A DNA stretch of 64,000 bases, from assembly GCA_018881555.1 (NCBI GenBank), contig JACAXG010000075.1, positions 577,814-641,813 of the forward strand, read 5' to 3'. Source of the stretch: Amblyornis subalaris (taxonomy: Eukaryota; Chordata; Aves; Passeriformes; Ptilonorhynchidae). The position numbers were made by a program, and so were the translations under genes. Below, one piece after another: positions 36,601 through 44,797 of the stretch (the stretch's first letter is position 1; each line of letters opens with the position of its first letter). The notes under the pieces are model-generated. The model saw only the letters and a program-made list of their open reading frames with translations. It made no database searches and was not told the origin of the DNA.

Positions 36601-37125
36601 TTTATTCTCCCAGACACGGCGTTTGTTCCATCGGGGTTTTGTTGGAGCCCCGTGGAAGCTTGGGGTTGTTTTTTTTTTTTCTTTCTGTTGGTGTTGTTTT
36701 TCTTTTTGGGCGGAGGGGAGAGAAAAACAAGCAAACACCAAAAAAAAAAACCAAAAAAAAGCGCGATCTCATGTCTCGCGGGGTAAAAATAAAAATAAAA
36801 TATAAACATGAATATCGGTGGTTTGTAAGGAAAGCGGGAAGGGAGCGCGCTGCGGGGCGGCGGCGGAGGGAGAAAGTGCAGGAGGGAAGGAGGGAGAAGC
36901 GGAGCCGCGGGGCCGGTGAGGCGCTGCCCGGCGGGCCGGGCCGGGCCGAGCCGGGCCGGGCCGGGGGCGGGCGGGGGCCGGGCGGCCGCGCTGAGTGACA
37001 GCCCGGCCCGGCGGGGACCGGCGGGGCCGCGGCCGTGAGGGAGGGAGGGAGAGAGGGGGGGCGCGGGCAGCGCCGCCGCCGCGGGGCCTCACCTGAAAGA
37101 GGAACGCGGTCCAGTTGGCCTCCAT
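24640..37125 (-). CDS. VEZF1: Vascular endothelial zinc finger 1 (gene level, complete)
   Basis: Six exons (37125-37093, 31861-31164, 30450-30387, 29393-29210, 27760-27536, 25067-24640) join to 543 residues plus stop. The protein is a nuclear C2H2 transcription factor; the chicken orthologue was described as BGP1, which binds runs of G. Six fingers are complete: Cys/His at 77,80,93,97; 177,180,193,197; 205,208,221,225; 235,238,251,256; 264,267,280,284; and 290,293,305,309. Introns split fingers 4 and 5. A tract of 39 glutamines fills residues 338-376. The C-terminal 140 residues are a degenerate Pro/Thr/Val/Asn repeat ending LPTSPPW. The human protein is 521 residues as I recall, and the glutamine tract explains most of the excess. 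The start is MEANWTAFLFQ in strong context (GCCGCCATGG). Confidence 0.99.
25068..27535 (-). other. VEZF1: VEZF1 intron 5
   Basis: 2,468 nt with an (AAAAC)n stretch near the exon 6 acceptor (25132-25156), a short CpG/G-rich patch at 25740-25785, a purine/A-rich block at 26590-26720 and a short TG/CA alternation at 27176-27205. I recognise no exon or transposon. Confidence 0.7.
27536..27760 (-). CDS. VEZF1: VEZF1 exon 5: polyglutamine tract
   Basis: The acceptor is TTGGCATAG|CATGC and the donor AAAG|GTAAAA. The 225 nt encode TCMSEETSNQK, then 39 Gln, then HVTSWPGKQVETLRLWEEAV and onward to KARKK. The mixed CAG/CAA tract is on the coding strand; the poly-Leu, poly-Ala and poly-Cys frames on the other strand are shadows. 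Confidence 0.97.
27612..27728 (-). repeat. VEZF1: CAG/CAA trinucleotide repeat (Q39) in VEZF1
   Basis: The 39 in-frame glutamine codons comprise 24 CAG and 15 CAA. Read on the plus strand the order is TTG, 11 CTG, 5 TTG, CTG, TTG, 7 CTG, 5 TTG, CTG, 2 TTG, 3 CTG, TTG, CTG. The block of CTGs followed by five TTG, CTG, TTG occurs twice, pointing to an internal duplication. Confidence 0.97.
29210..29393 (-). CDS. VEZF1: VEZF1 exon 4: fingers 5 and 6
   Basis: The acceptor is CATCTAG|ACGTGC and the donor AAAA|GTAGGT. The 184 nt encode residues 266-326 plus one base. They complete finger 5 and carry finger 6 (CNICGKLLSAAYITSHLKTH) and the cysteine-containing tail CNTCKQGINK. Confidence 0.96.
30387..30450 (-). 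CDS. VEZF1: VEZF1 exon 3
   Basis: The acceptor is TTTCTTGCAG|GCCTG and the donor TGCCAA|GTAAGG. The 64 nt encode RPDHLSCHVKHVHSTERPFK and then CQ (residues 244-265): the second half of finger 4, the TERPF-type linker, and the first cysteine of finger 5. Confidence 0.96.
31164..31861 (-). CDS. VEZF1: VEZF1 exon 2: fingers 1-3 and first half of finger 4
   Basis: The acceptor is GGTTTTAG|GCACACG. The 698 nt encode residues 12-243 plus two bases. It carries a Ser/Thr-rich linker (residues 109-165) between fingers 1 and 2. The donor TCGAG|GTACCA is weak: it matches consensus only at GTA. Read-through would add about 31 residues after FSR and stop near 31064, leaving finger 4 incomplete. Confidence 0.97.
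31862..37092 (-). other. VEZF1: VEZF1 intron 1
   Basis: 5,231 nt without recognisable exons or transposons. It includes an A20 homopolymer at about 35430-35449 and T-runs at 36190-36205, 36320-36350 and 36668-36680 near the promoter end. The island-proximal part (36840-37092) is CpG-dense. Confidence 0.75.
37093..37125 (-). CDS. VEZF1: VEZF1 exon 1 coding part
   Basis: Eleven codons, MEANWTAFLFQ, end at the donor TTTCAG|GTGAGG. The start context GCCGCCATGG is near-ideal. The rest of the exon is 5' UTR within the CpG island. Confidence 0.97.
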
Positions 37126-37207
37126 GGCGGGGGCGGCGCGGCCCCGGGCGGCGGCGGCGGCGGCTGCGGCGGGCGGTCCCCCCGTCGCTCCCTCCCCCGG
37201 GCCGCAG

Positions 37208-37255
37208 CTACATGGAGCCGACAACAAAGCGGCGGCGGCGGCGGCGGCTCAACAT
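37208..37255 (-). promoter_or_regulatory. Polyarginine upstream ORF in the VEZF1 leader
   Basis: The ATG at 37255 opens MLSRRRRRRFVVGSM followed by TAG at 37210-37208. The last two codons are themselves a start-stop pair (ATG TAG, 37213-37208). It ends 83 nt before the main ATG and is out of frame with it. Presence in the mRNA needs a start site above 37255, which is likely but not shown. Confidence 0.5.
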
Positions 37256-40200
37256 GGCAGCGCCGAGCGGCCGCTTCCGCTAACCTCGGGCTGCACCACT
37301 GCGGCCCAGAGGGGGGAGGCGGCGGCGCGGCGCCCCGGCGGGGCGGCGATGGCCCGGGCGGCCGCGGCGCCGCCCCCGCCGCTCCCCTCGCCGCGGGGCG
37401 GGCGGCGGGCCCGGGGCGGCGCGGCGGGGCGGCGGCGCGGGCGGCGGGGCCGGGGCGGCGCGGCGGGCCGGCCGCCCCCCCCGCGGGGCTGGCAATGGGC
37501 CGGTCCCGGGCTGGGGAAGCCGAGCTGTGGCGAGAGAAGATGGAGGAGCGGCCGAGGTGTCCGGGGCCGCCGCCGCCGCCCGCCCCGGCCCGGCCCCGGG
37601 GCCGCCGAGCCGCCCGCCCGCCCCTTCTCCCCTCCCCGCCCGCCCGCCGCCCCCGCCCGCCGCGCCGGGAGGGAGGGAGGGAGCCGCGGGGGCGGCGGGG
37701 GGCGGCTTCGCCCGCGGGTGCGGGCGGCCGGCAGCGCCGGGGGCGGAGGGGGGGGTGTGAACGCGGGGCCGCCCCGGGGGTCGCCCGGCGCCGCCACCGC
37801 CTCGGCACAGCCGGGCTCGTCCTCAGCCCACCCGGGCTCGCCCTCAGCCCTCCAGGGCTGCTGCTGCCGCCTCCCCGGGCCGGCCCTGCCTCGCACCCCG
37901 CCTGGCCAGACTCCAGGAGGGCCGGGCCCGTCACCGTTCCGCAGCCCGGGGCCCCGGCGGCGTCCCCCGGGCCGGGCCGTGTCCCCTCGGGCCCGCAGCT
38001 CGCGGTGAGCTCGGGCGATGCGGTGCCCGCGCAGCCCCCGCGCTGCCCCGCGCATCTCCACGTGTCCAACTGAGTGGATTCGCCCGTATCTGAGGCATCT
38101 TCTGCGCAGCACCTGAATGCAAATCGTAGCCACGAGCAATTAAATACATACGTACCGTTAATTACGTGTTTACATACATCAAGCACATCCCTGACAGGCA
38201 GCAGGACGGGGCCCAGGGACGGCTCCTTGCATCTCCCTGGTGCTCCCAGGACCGGGAAGGATGCAGGGGACACCTGTGCCCTGCCTCAGATGGCATTTGA
38301 GGGACACCCGGCATTTCTTCGGGCACCTGAGTGCGGCAGGTTTAACACTGTCACAGGAGGGGGGTTTTAATCCTGACCTCCCCTCGCCTTCCCTGGCACT
38401 GGGGAGATGAGAACAGGCTTACAGCACTTTATTATTTATTTTCCCCCAGCTCTGGTCAATCCTCTTTGCCCAGGCAGGCCTGGATCCCCGCTGAGCATCT
38501 GAGGCCTCGGCGGCACCGGGCGCGGGAAGGAGCAGCTGAGGCGCCCCGGCCACAGCGCGCAGGGCTAAATTTGGCCCGTGTGACTTCCTCCCGTGCAGGA
38601 CACCCGGGTGGCTTTTCTTGTCTCCTGTTACAGATAATGTAAAGGCTGGTCCCGAAGCAGCAGCTTGGCAAAGCCCCCNTGCAGCGGGGAGGAGGGATGG
38701 TGGGGACCGAGCGGGGACCAGGGGGCACTGGGCTCCCAGCTCAACTGTGGCTTTGTGCGGCCTTGGGCAGGTCACCTGGCTCCCGCAGCGCTGGTCCTCG
38801 GCCTTCCCCAGGCGTTTCTTCACCTTCCGAGAGTGTTGCAAAACAGTCGTTGTTCTGTTCTGAGAGACACCTGCGGTCCTTTCACGCCTCTCAGGCTTTT
38901 TTCCTTGAAACTCCAGTGCCAGTCAAGTGGTTATGTCAAAATCTGTTTGCATTTAAAACAAAAAAGAGTTTCTCAGCCTTGTGACCCCAGAGAGGGAAGT
39001 GACTACGTGCCCAGGGGCTCGGCTGCCCGGAGTGGCCCGACCTGCTCTGGAGCACCTGCAGCTCCGAGGGTCTGTCTGCCTCGGGGAATTTGGAGCCTTC
39101 TTGGTTTTGACTCTCCTGTCTGCACCACAGTAGAGCTCTGCGCTGATGCACAGCACTGGAAACATGCAAAATATTGCCCTTGTTTTGCAGAAGCTCCAAC
39201 CTGAGAAAAACAGACCAAAAAGAAGAGTCAAAGGGGTTTGCCAGGGCAGCACTCCACCAGCCCGGCTCGCCTGGAGATGGTCTCTCTGCTCAGCCAAGAT
39301 GCTTTTCCCAGCCATGGCATGGCAGCAGCTGGGTCACCCCGCACTCCCCCGAGCCGGGGGGTGTCCCTCTGCTGCCCTGTGTTCCGACCTCAGCACTGCC
39401 GCCGGGAGAGCCTGGAGGAACCCCACGTTTGAGGAGAGGGGACACCACTGCCGCCCCTGGTTATTTTCCTCCCGGTGGCTCAGTTATTTTTGTTAACGCT
39501 TATTAAGGAAGACTTGGGAGAGCTCTTTGTTAAGGGCTCACACTCACTTCAATTAAAGGCTAAGAAAACTACCCAAGCGTATCACTGACTCATCGGAGAA
39601 ATCCCGACGAGCACGTAGCCGGCTAAACTCTGCTCTTGTTTTCACAACTAAAGGACCAAGAGGGGATACAGGAACAAAACCTGCGAGACTCACAGCTAAG
39701 TCAGACGAGAGGGAACTGGAGTTGCAGCCCACTTCCCTGTCGGCAGTGCCGGCTAAGCCCTCCCAGCCCCGCTTTTACCCCGACACATCCCGCTGCCGAG
39801 AGCTGGGTTGGGAGCAGAGCGAGCCGAGGCGCTGAGAGATTCCCCGGGGGGAAGGACTTGCAGGAGCTCTATTTAGAAAGGGCAAGTCCGTGCCAAACCT
39901 GACGAGCTTTCTTTTACCCAGAATTATAACTGGAAATCTAAAAAGCCACAGTGTTTGAAAACACATATTTATATTATATATGCCCCGGAGCAGAACAAAC
40001 AAAGGTTAGATTTGTAAACTCTCCATCTTAATTAAAGCAGCACTGCTTAGGACAAACCCACATAACAGGCAGCTTGAAGTGTTGTGTTATTTAATTTATA
40101 CCTTCCAGCTCCCTTAGTCATGGAGCTGGGACAGCGATAGCATCAGCAGCCACCCCGCTGTGCGGCGCACAGGGAATTTCTAGGGCACTGGGAACCGTGT

Positions 40201-40929
40201 GGCCCATTTACCACCGTCCCGAGGCTGCGCTTTTCTGCTTTTCAAACACAAATCTTCCCTCCTTCTTCCTTGGCACTTCCCACATTGTGGGGAAGGAAGG
40301 GAATGCTGCTGGGCGTCTCCTGACTCCAGTGCCAGTGCCAAAGCTGGTTGTGGGGAGTCTCCCGGGGACAGGGCTGCACTGGAGCTGACCCTCGCATCCC
40401 CAGCCCCTGCTGACAATCGCTGCTCCGATTCTGCTGGGCCAGCATGTGCTTGCATCTCTTGGAATATAGAATGTGGACAAATATTTCAGCTTTGGGTAGG
40501 AGCCCCTTTCTGTTCATGCTCTGCTCCCCAAGTGACACAGCGGGCTTTGAATTTCGCAGCTCTGTGCGCTGGAGAGCCCTCGAGCGTGTAAATAAGCTGT
40601 GCTGATGGTGCTGAGAATGTGCTCCCCGCAGGCAGTTTCCCTTCAGTTGCTTCCCAGGTTCTGTCTTCTCTGGTTTCTCTCTCTGCAGCCTCGATTCCNT
40701 CTCAAAGTGATCAGGGACACTAAACAGAGACAGTAAATTACATCTGCGGGAAGCAGGTGTGGGAGCAGAGTGTGCCTGCTGGGAGGAGCCACGGGATGAT
40801 CCAGCATCCCTGGAAGAGCATCCCATGGCCTCCCACTGCCCAGCACGGACAGGCATCCCTGACTTGCAGAAAATGAGGGTGGAGGGTGCTGCAGGGACAG
40901 ACAACCCATTTGCTAGGCAGAGAGAAGAG

Positions 40930-41067
40930 GACAGGGATAGGAAAAGGGTAAAGGAAAGGGAAAAGGAAAGGGATAGGGTAAAGGAAAGGAAAAAGGAAAA
41001 AGGGAAAGGGAAAGGGAAAGGGAAAGGGAAAGGGAAAGGGAAAGGGAAAGGGAAAGGAAAAGGAAAA
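40930..41067 (+). repeat. Polypurine (GGGAAA)n microsatellite
   Basis: A nearly pure purine strand ends in about nine perfect GGGAAA units (41002-41055), preceded by degenerate GGAAA/GGTAAA/GGATAGGG variants. On the minus strand it reads as (TTTCCC)n, generating a spurious Phe-Pro repeat ORF. Polypurine mirror sequence can adopt triplex DNA. Confidence 0.93.
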
Positions 41068-41939
41068 GCTCTTGCCAGATGGCTGCCCACAGTCATGGTC
41101 TCACCCCACCCTCGGGGGTGGCAGCGATGCCCTGCCCCGCCCGTGCCGTGCCGGGGCCACCACGCCAGCCGGCCCCGGGGCTCGGCGGGAGCGCTGCCAC
41201 TGCCGCGAGCGCCGGAGCCTTCTCGTAATTAGCGCATCTGAAAGATCGCTCCACTTTTCAAAAGAGGAAAATAGGATGCAGGAAATTGCCAGCCAGNTCG
41301 GCTGAGGCACTGAGAGGCAGGACGGCAATCAGTGGGGAAGCAGCGAGGAGCTGCTCCAGGGGAAGGAGCGTTGTCAGCGGGACTCGGCAGGGATGGCCGG
41401 GCGCTGCTCCCTGCTCTGGTTTCCTGGTTTTAGAAGCAAACTCCGAGTCGCATTGCTGCAGTGATGTGGAAGCTGGAGAAGCCACTGTGATGCCCAGGGC
41501 AGTGGAGTCGTGGTGCCAGGGCCACACAGTGCTGTGGCAGCAGGGAGAGCTCCGGGTCCGTACGGAGCCGAGTGCCAGCTCCCACCGCACACCCACCAGC
41601 CCGGCGCTCCCCGAGAGCCGGGCGATGCCCGTGCTCCTGCCAGGCAGGAAAAGCCTCACGGTTACTCCATGCTGTAAGCATTCCCTGGTGAAAGCATTCC
41701 CATGGCAAACTGCCCTGCAATGGTCACTCCCTTCCCTGCAGTTCTCCCCAGCTCTTTCTTCCCTGCTGCACTCCTGCAGCCCCCGTCCCCCNTCAGCCAC
41801 GCTGCCGCACCTGCTATGGAAAACCCTTCCTGCCTTCCTGGGATTTCCTCATCCTCCCTAATCCTTGCCATCCCTGTGAATCCGTCACTGTCTCCTCTCC
41901 CCGGGGTGCCTCAGCAGGCGGATTCCCGCTTTCCTACAG

Positions 41940-42330
41940 CCTGAGCTCCGCGTTCCCCGGCCCGGCACGGGGCTGGCCGCCTCCCTCCCCGGCTCGGACG
42001 CTCCGCCGGGCCCCGCACACGCCGTGGCCGGGCGGGAGACGCTCGGAGCTTCCGGCCGGCCGCGGACAGCGAGCCCCGGGCTATGTTTAGCCCCGCGGCC
42101 GCGCGCCGGGAAGTGCCGTTATCTCTCGCCACCTCCTTGTCCTCGGCCGTGCCTGGGCTAATCTCTGCTTGGCACCTTGAGCGCCGGAGCCGCCCCACGC
42201 CGCCAGCACCCAGCGGCTTTTTGTTGTTATTTTTGTGATCTCCGTCACAACTTTTTTTTTTTTTCCCCACAAAACGGCCGCTGTCATCTGCGCCCCCGCG
42301 GAGCGGAAGAGCCGCCCCCACGATCGCCAC
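41940..42330. promoter_or_regulatory. Orphan CpG island
   Basis: CpG-dense sequence has no exon of the three genes nearby. It includes GGCCGGCC- and GCGGCCGCG-type boxes and a T-run. A minus-strand ORF (41911-42537) crosses it but has no domain. It may be a promoter of an unannotated transcript or an enhancer with CpG content. Confidence 0.4.
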
Positions 42331-42540
42331 GCCGGCCACGGGGATGCTGCTGGTGTGGCCTCCACCCTCGGGCATGTGCGGAATTACTGCCCGTGCCCCA
42401 AAAGTGGGGCTGCTCGTCTCTGCCGCTGCCCACCCGGGGTGCACACGTGGGGACACCCCGGGACAGCCGCACACAGGGGCGTGCACAGGGCTGGGCACTG
42501 GTGCCACACGGTGCGGATTGCNCAGGCTTAATGTCAAATC

Positions 42541-42690
42541 CTAGAATCACGGAATGGTTTAGGCTGGAAGGGATACTAAAAATCATCCAATTCCACGCCC
42601 CTGCCAGGGACAGGGACACCTTCCACTAGACCAGGTTGCTCCAAGTCCCATCCTTGAACACTTCCAGGGATGGATGGGGCAGCCACAGCT
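42541..42690 (-). mobile_element. CR1: CR1 LINE 3' fragment
   Basis: Reverse-complement CR1 3' end: CTAGAATCACGGAATGG tail, TTTAGGCTGGAAGGGA, CCACGCCCCTGCCAGGGACA, CACCTTCCACTAGACCAGGT and TTGAACACTTCCAGGGATGG. It is about 150 bp, 5'-truncated and somewhat diverged. Confidence 0.9.
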
Positions 42691-44039
42691 CCTCTGTATC
42701 CATACGATTTACAGGATTTACAGAGACGAGGAGATATACAGCATTTCTGTCTCATCCAAGACATTTCAGAGCCCTCCTGGCAGGTGCTCCCTGACCCCTG
42801 CTCACCTTCTGCCCCATGCTGCCCTCGGCACTTTGCCTTTGAACCACTGCTGCTCTCCAGGAAAACATTCCCAGTTTGATTTAAAAACTTCCCGAGCCAG
42901 AGCCTGTACCAATTACTTAGCAGCGCAGTGCTCCAGTTAATCACCAGTGACCATTTTTAGTAATAATTCCTGCGGGGCCGAGNACTGCAGGGAAACATCC
43001 GCTCCTGCCTTGTTCCCCTTCCCACCATCTGCCCTGGCTTCTCCCGGGCACGGGATGTACAGCAGCAGGCACATAAGGTCAGTGCATTTAGGGAAAAACA
43101 CGACCACTGAATTAGAGCAGCCGAGCCAGCGAGGAAATCCTAACGCTAATCCCTGATCTTTCACTGACACACGGCAAAGCTCGGCCGAGCCGGCTGCTTC
43201 CCTCCTCCCCAGCCACAGCTGGAAAACACGGATAATGCTGCATTACCTTCCCTGCAGGGCTGCTGCGATTAATAGCAGCGGAGAGCTCTGAAATCCTTCA
43301 GGGGTGGGGATGGCAGGGATTAATACCCGGCTAGATGGTCCCCCGGGACCCTTTGCCAACACCGTGCCCCGTTTTCTTTATTCTTTGCTATTTACTTTTA
43401 TTTTTTTTCAGGGACCTGGGTGGTGTTTAATCTCATTTGGCAGTTATGGATTGTCTCCAAAATAATCAATGTTTGTGCATTCATCTGCATCGCTCAGCTG
43501 ATCCCACAGGGATGAGCATCCAGCGCTGGCGGGAGCCTCAGGCGGAGCAACCCTGCTCCCACTGGCCAAGGAACCAACTTTGCTCCATGTTTCCAAAGGG
43601 GAAACAAAACCTTTGGTGGTACCAGGCAGCTCTGCCTCAAATTAATTTTGGTGCCGTCGGGAAAATATCCTGTATCATCCTGCAAATCAGGCAGAAAATG
43701 ATGCTCCCCATGCCTTCCCTCCCGCCTGCACCCTGTGCACTGTAAAGACACGCACGTGTGAGGATGGAGAATCAATGGATCCAGAGTCTGCACAGTGGAA
43801 TTTTTTTTCCCATGTTTCATCTGGTATCAAAAATCACTGCAAAAATACAGCCCTGCCCTTTGTCAGAAGGAAAATATCCAGGGTTCAGCAAACTGCCAAG
43901 TTGTTAGTGTTTAAATTTCCGCTGGCAGCTGCTCTCCGCAGCATCCCAGCCAGTCAAACACCCCGTGGGATCCAGCCAGGCCCCAAGCCCCGGATCCAGG
44001 CTGGCAAATCTTCCCAGGTCGGCATCCGCGTGGTCTGAG

Positions 44040-44290
44040 CTCGTCAGGATCTGTCACGTCATCAGCTGCGCAGAGGGCAACCAAGTCATGCGAGAAACGG
44101 GCATTTCTTGAAAAAATGCAGGACCCGAAGCGTGAATCGTGGCTGAGTCACTGAAACACGAAACTCACTAAAGGGATGAATTAGAGCTATTAGAATATAG
44201 AGGTAATTACTCATGTGAACAATGCCCTGCTCGACTCTTTAATGATTACACAAATTAGTGCATAAAATTATGTTAATGGCCCTGCAACCG
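44040..44290. promoter_or_regulatory. Candidate distal regulatory element
   Basis: A non-repetitive, lower-GC stretch carries GTCACGTCATC (CRE-like), GGCTGAGTCACTGA (AP-1/MAF-like) and several TAAT homeodomain cores (GGTAATTACT, TTTAATGATTAC, CAAATTAGTG). It directly borders the minisatellite. This is motif evidence only. Confidence 0.3.
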
Positions 44291-44394
44291 GCACATCCAC
44301 CCAGCCCGCCCGGCGGCAGGGGACGAGCAGAGGTGAGCCAGGGCCCCCTCAGCACCCGGGAACAAGGTGAGGGAATGCCAGGAGAGGCTGCAGC

Positions 44395-44797
44395 CCATCC
44401 TGCGGCTCCGCCGGGCTCCGTGCCCGTCCTGTCCTGCAGTTCTGCCAGGCTCCATGCTCATCCCATGGCTTTGCTGGGCCCCATGCCCATCCTGCAGCTC
44501 TGCCGGGCTCCATGACCATCCCGCAGCTCTGCCAGGCCCTGTGCCCATCCCATCCTGCAGCTCTGCCCTGCTCCATGCCCATCCTGCAACTCAGCCCAGC
44601 AACAAGCCCATCCAATCCAGCAGCTCCGCCGGGCTCCGTGCCCATCCCGCAGCTCTGCCAGGCTCCATGCCCATGCCGTGGCTCTGCCGGGCTCCATGCC
44701 CGTTCTGTCCCGTGACTCTGCCAGGCTCCGTGCCCATCCCATCCCGCAGCTCCGCCGGGCTCCGTGCCCATCCCGCAGCTCTGCCGGGGTAGGACAA
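44395..44797 (+). repeat. 29/34-bp minisatellite
   Basis: About 13 units of the form CTCTGCCGGGCTCCATGCCC followed by ATCC(CATCC)CGCAG. Unit starts at 44406, 44440, 44469, 44498, 44527, 44561, 44590, 44624, 44653, 44682, 44716, 44750 and 44779 give periods of 29 or 34 bp. The 5-bp difference is a duplicated CATCC/GTCCT-type word. The long ORFs on both strands here are produced by the array. Confidence 0.93.

Larger units (their letters stand above)
36840..38060 (-). promoter_or_regulatory. VEZF1: CpG island, VEZF1 promoter
   Basis: GC-saturated sequence around exon 1 extends about 0.9 kb upstream, with many GGGGCGG-type (Sp1/KLF) boxes and no TATA. The long ORFs across it on both strands are compositional. 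A plus-strand donor-like CGCG|GTGAGC near 38005 leaves room for a divergent transcript. Confidence 0.8.

Noticed and set aside
37089..38273. Long ORFs over the VEZF1 CpG island (394 and 297 codons)
   Set aside because: Same compositional effect. They overlap the real exon 1 in other frames and have no recognisable protein features.
40242..41096. 284-codon minus-strand ORF with a Phe-Pro repeat
   Set aside because: The Phe-Pro stretch is the translation of the (TTTCCC)n microsatellite, and the rest lacks any family resemblance.
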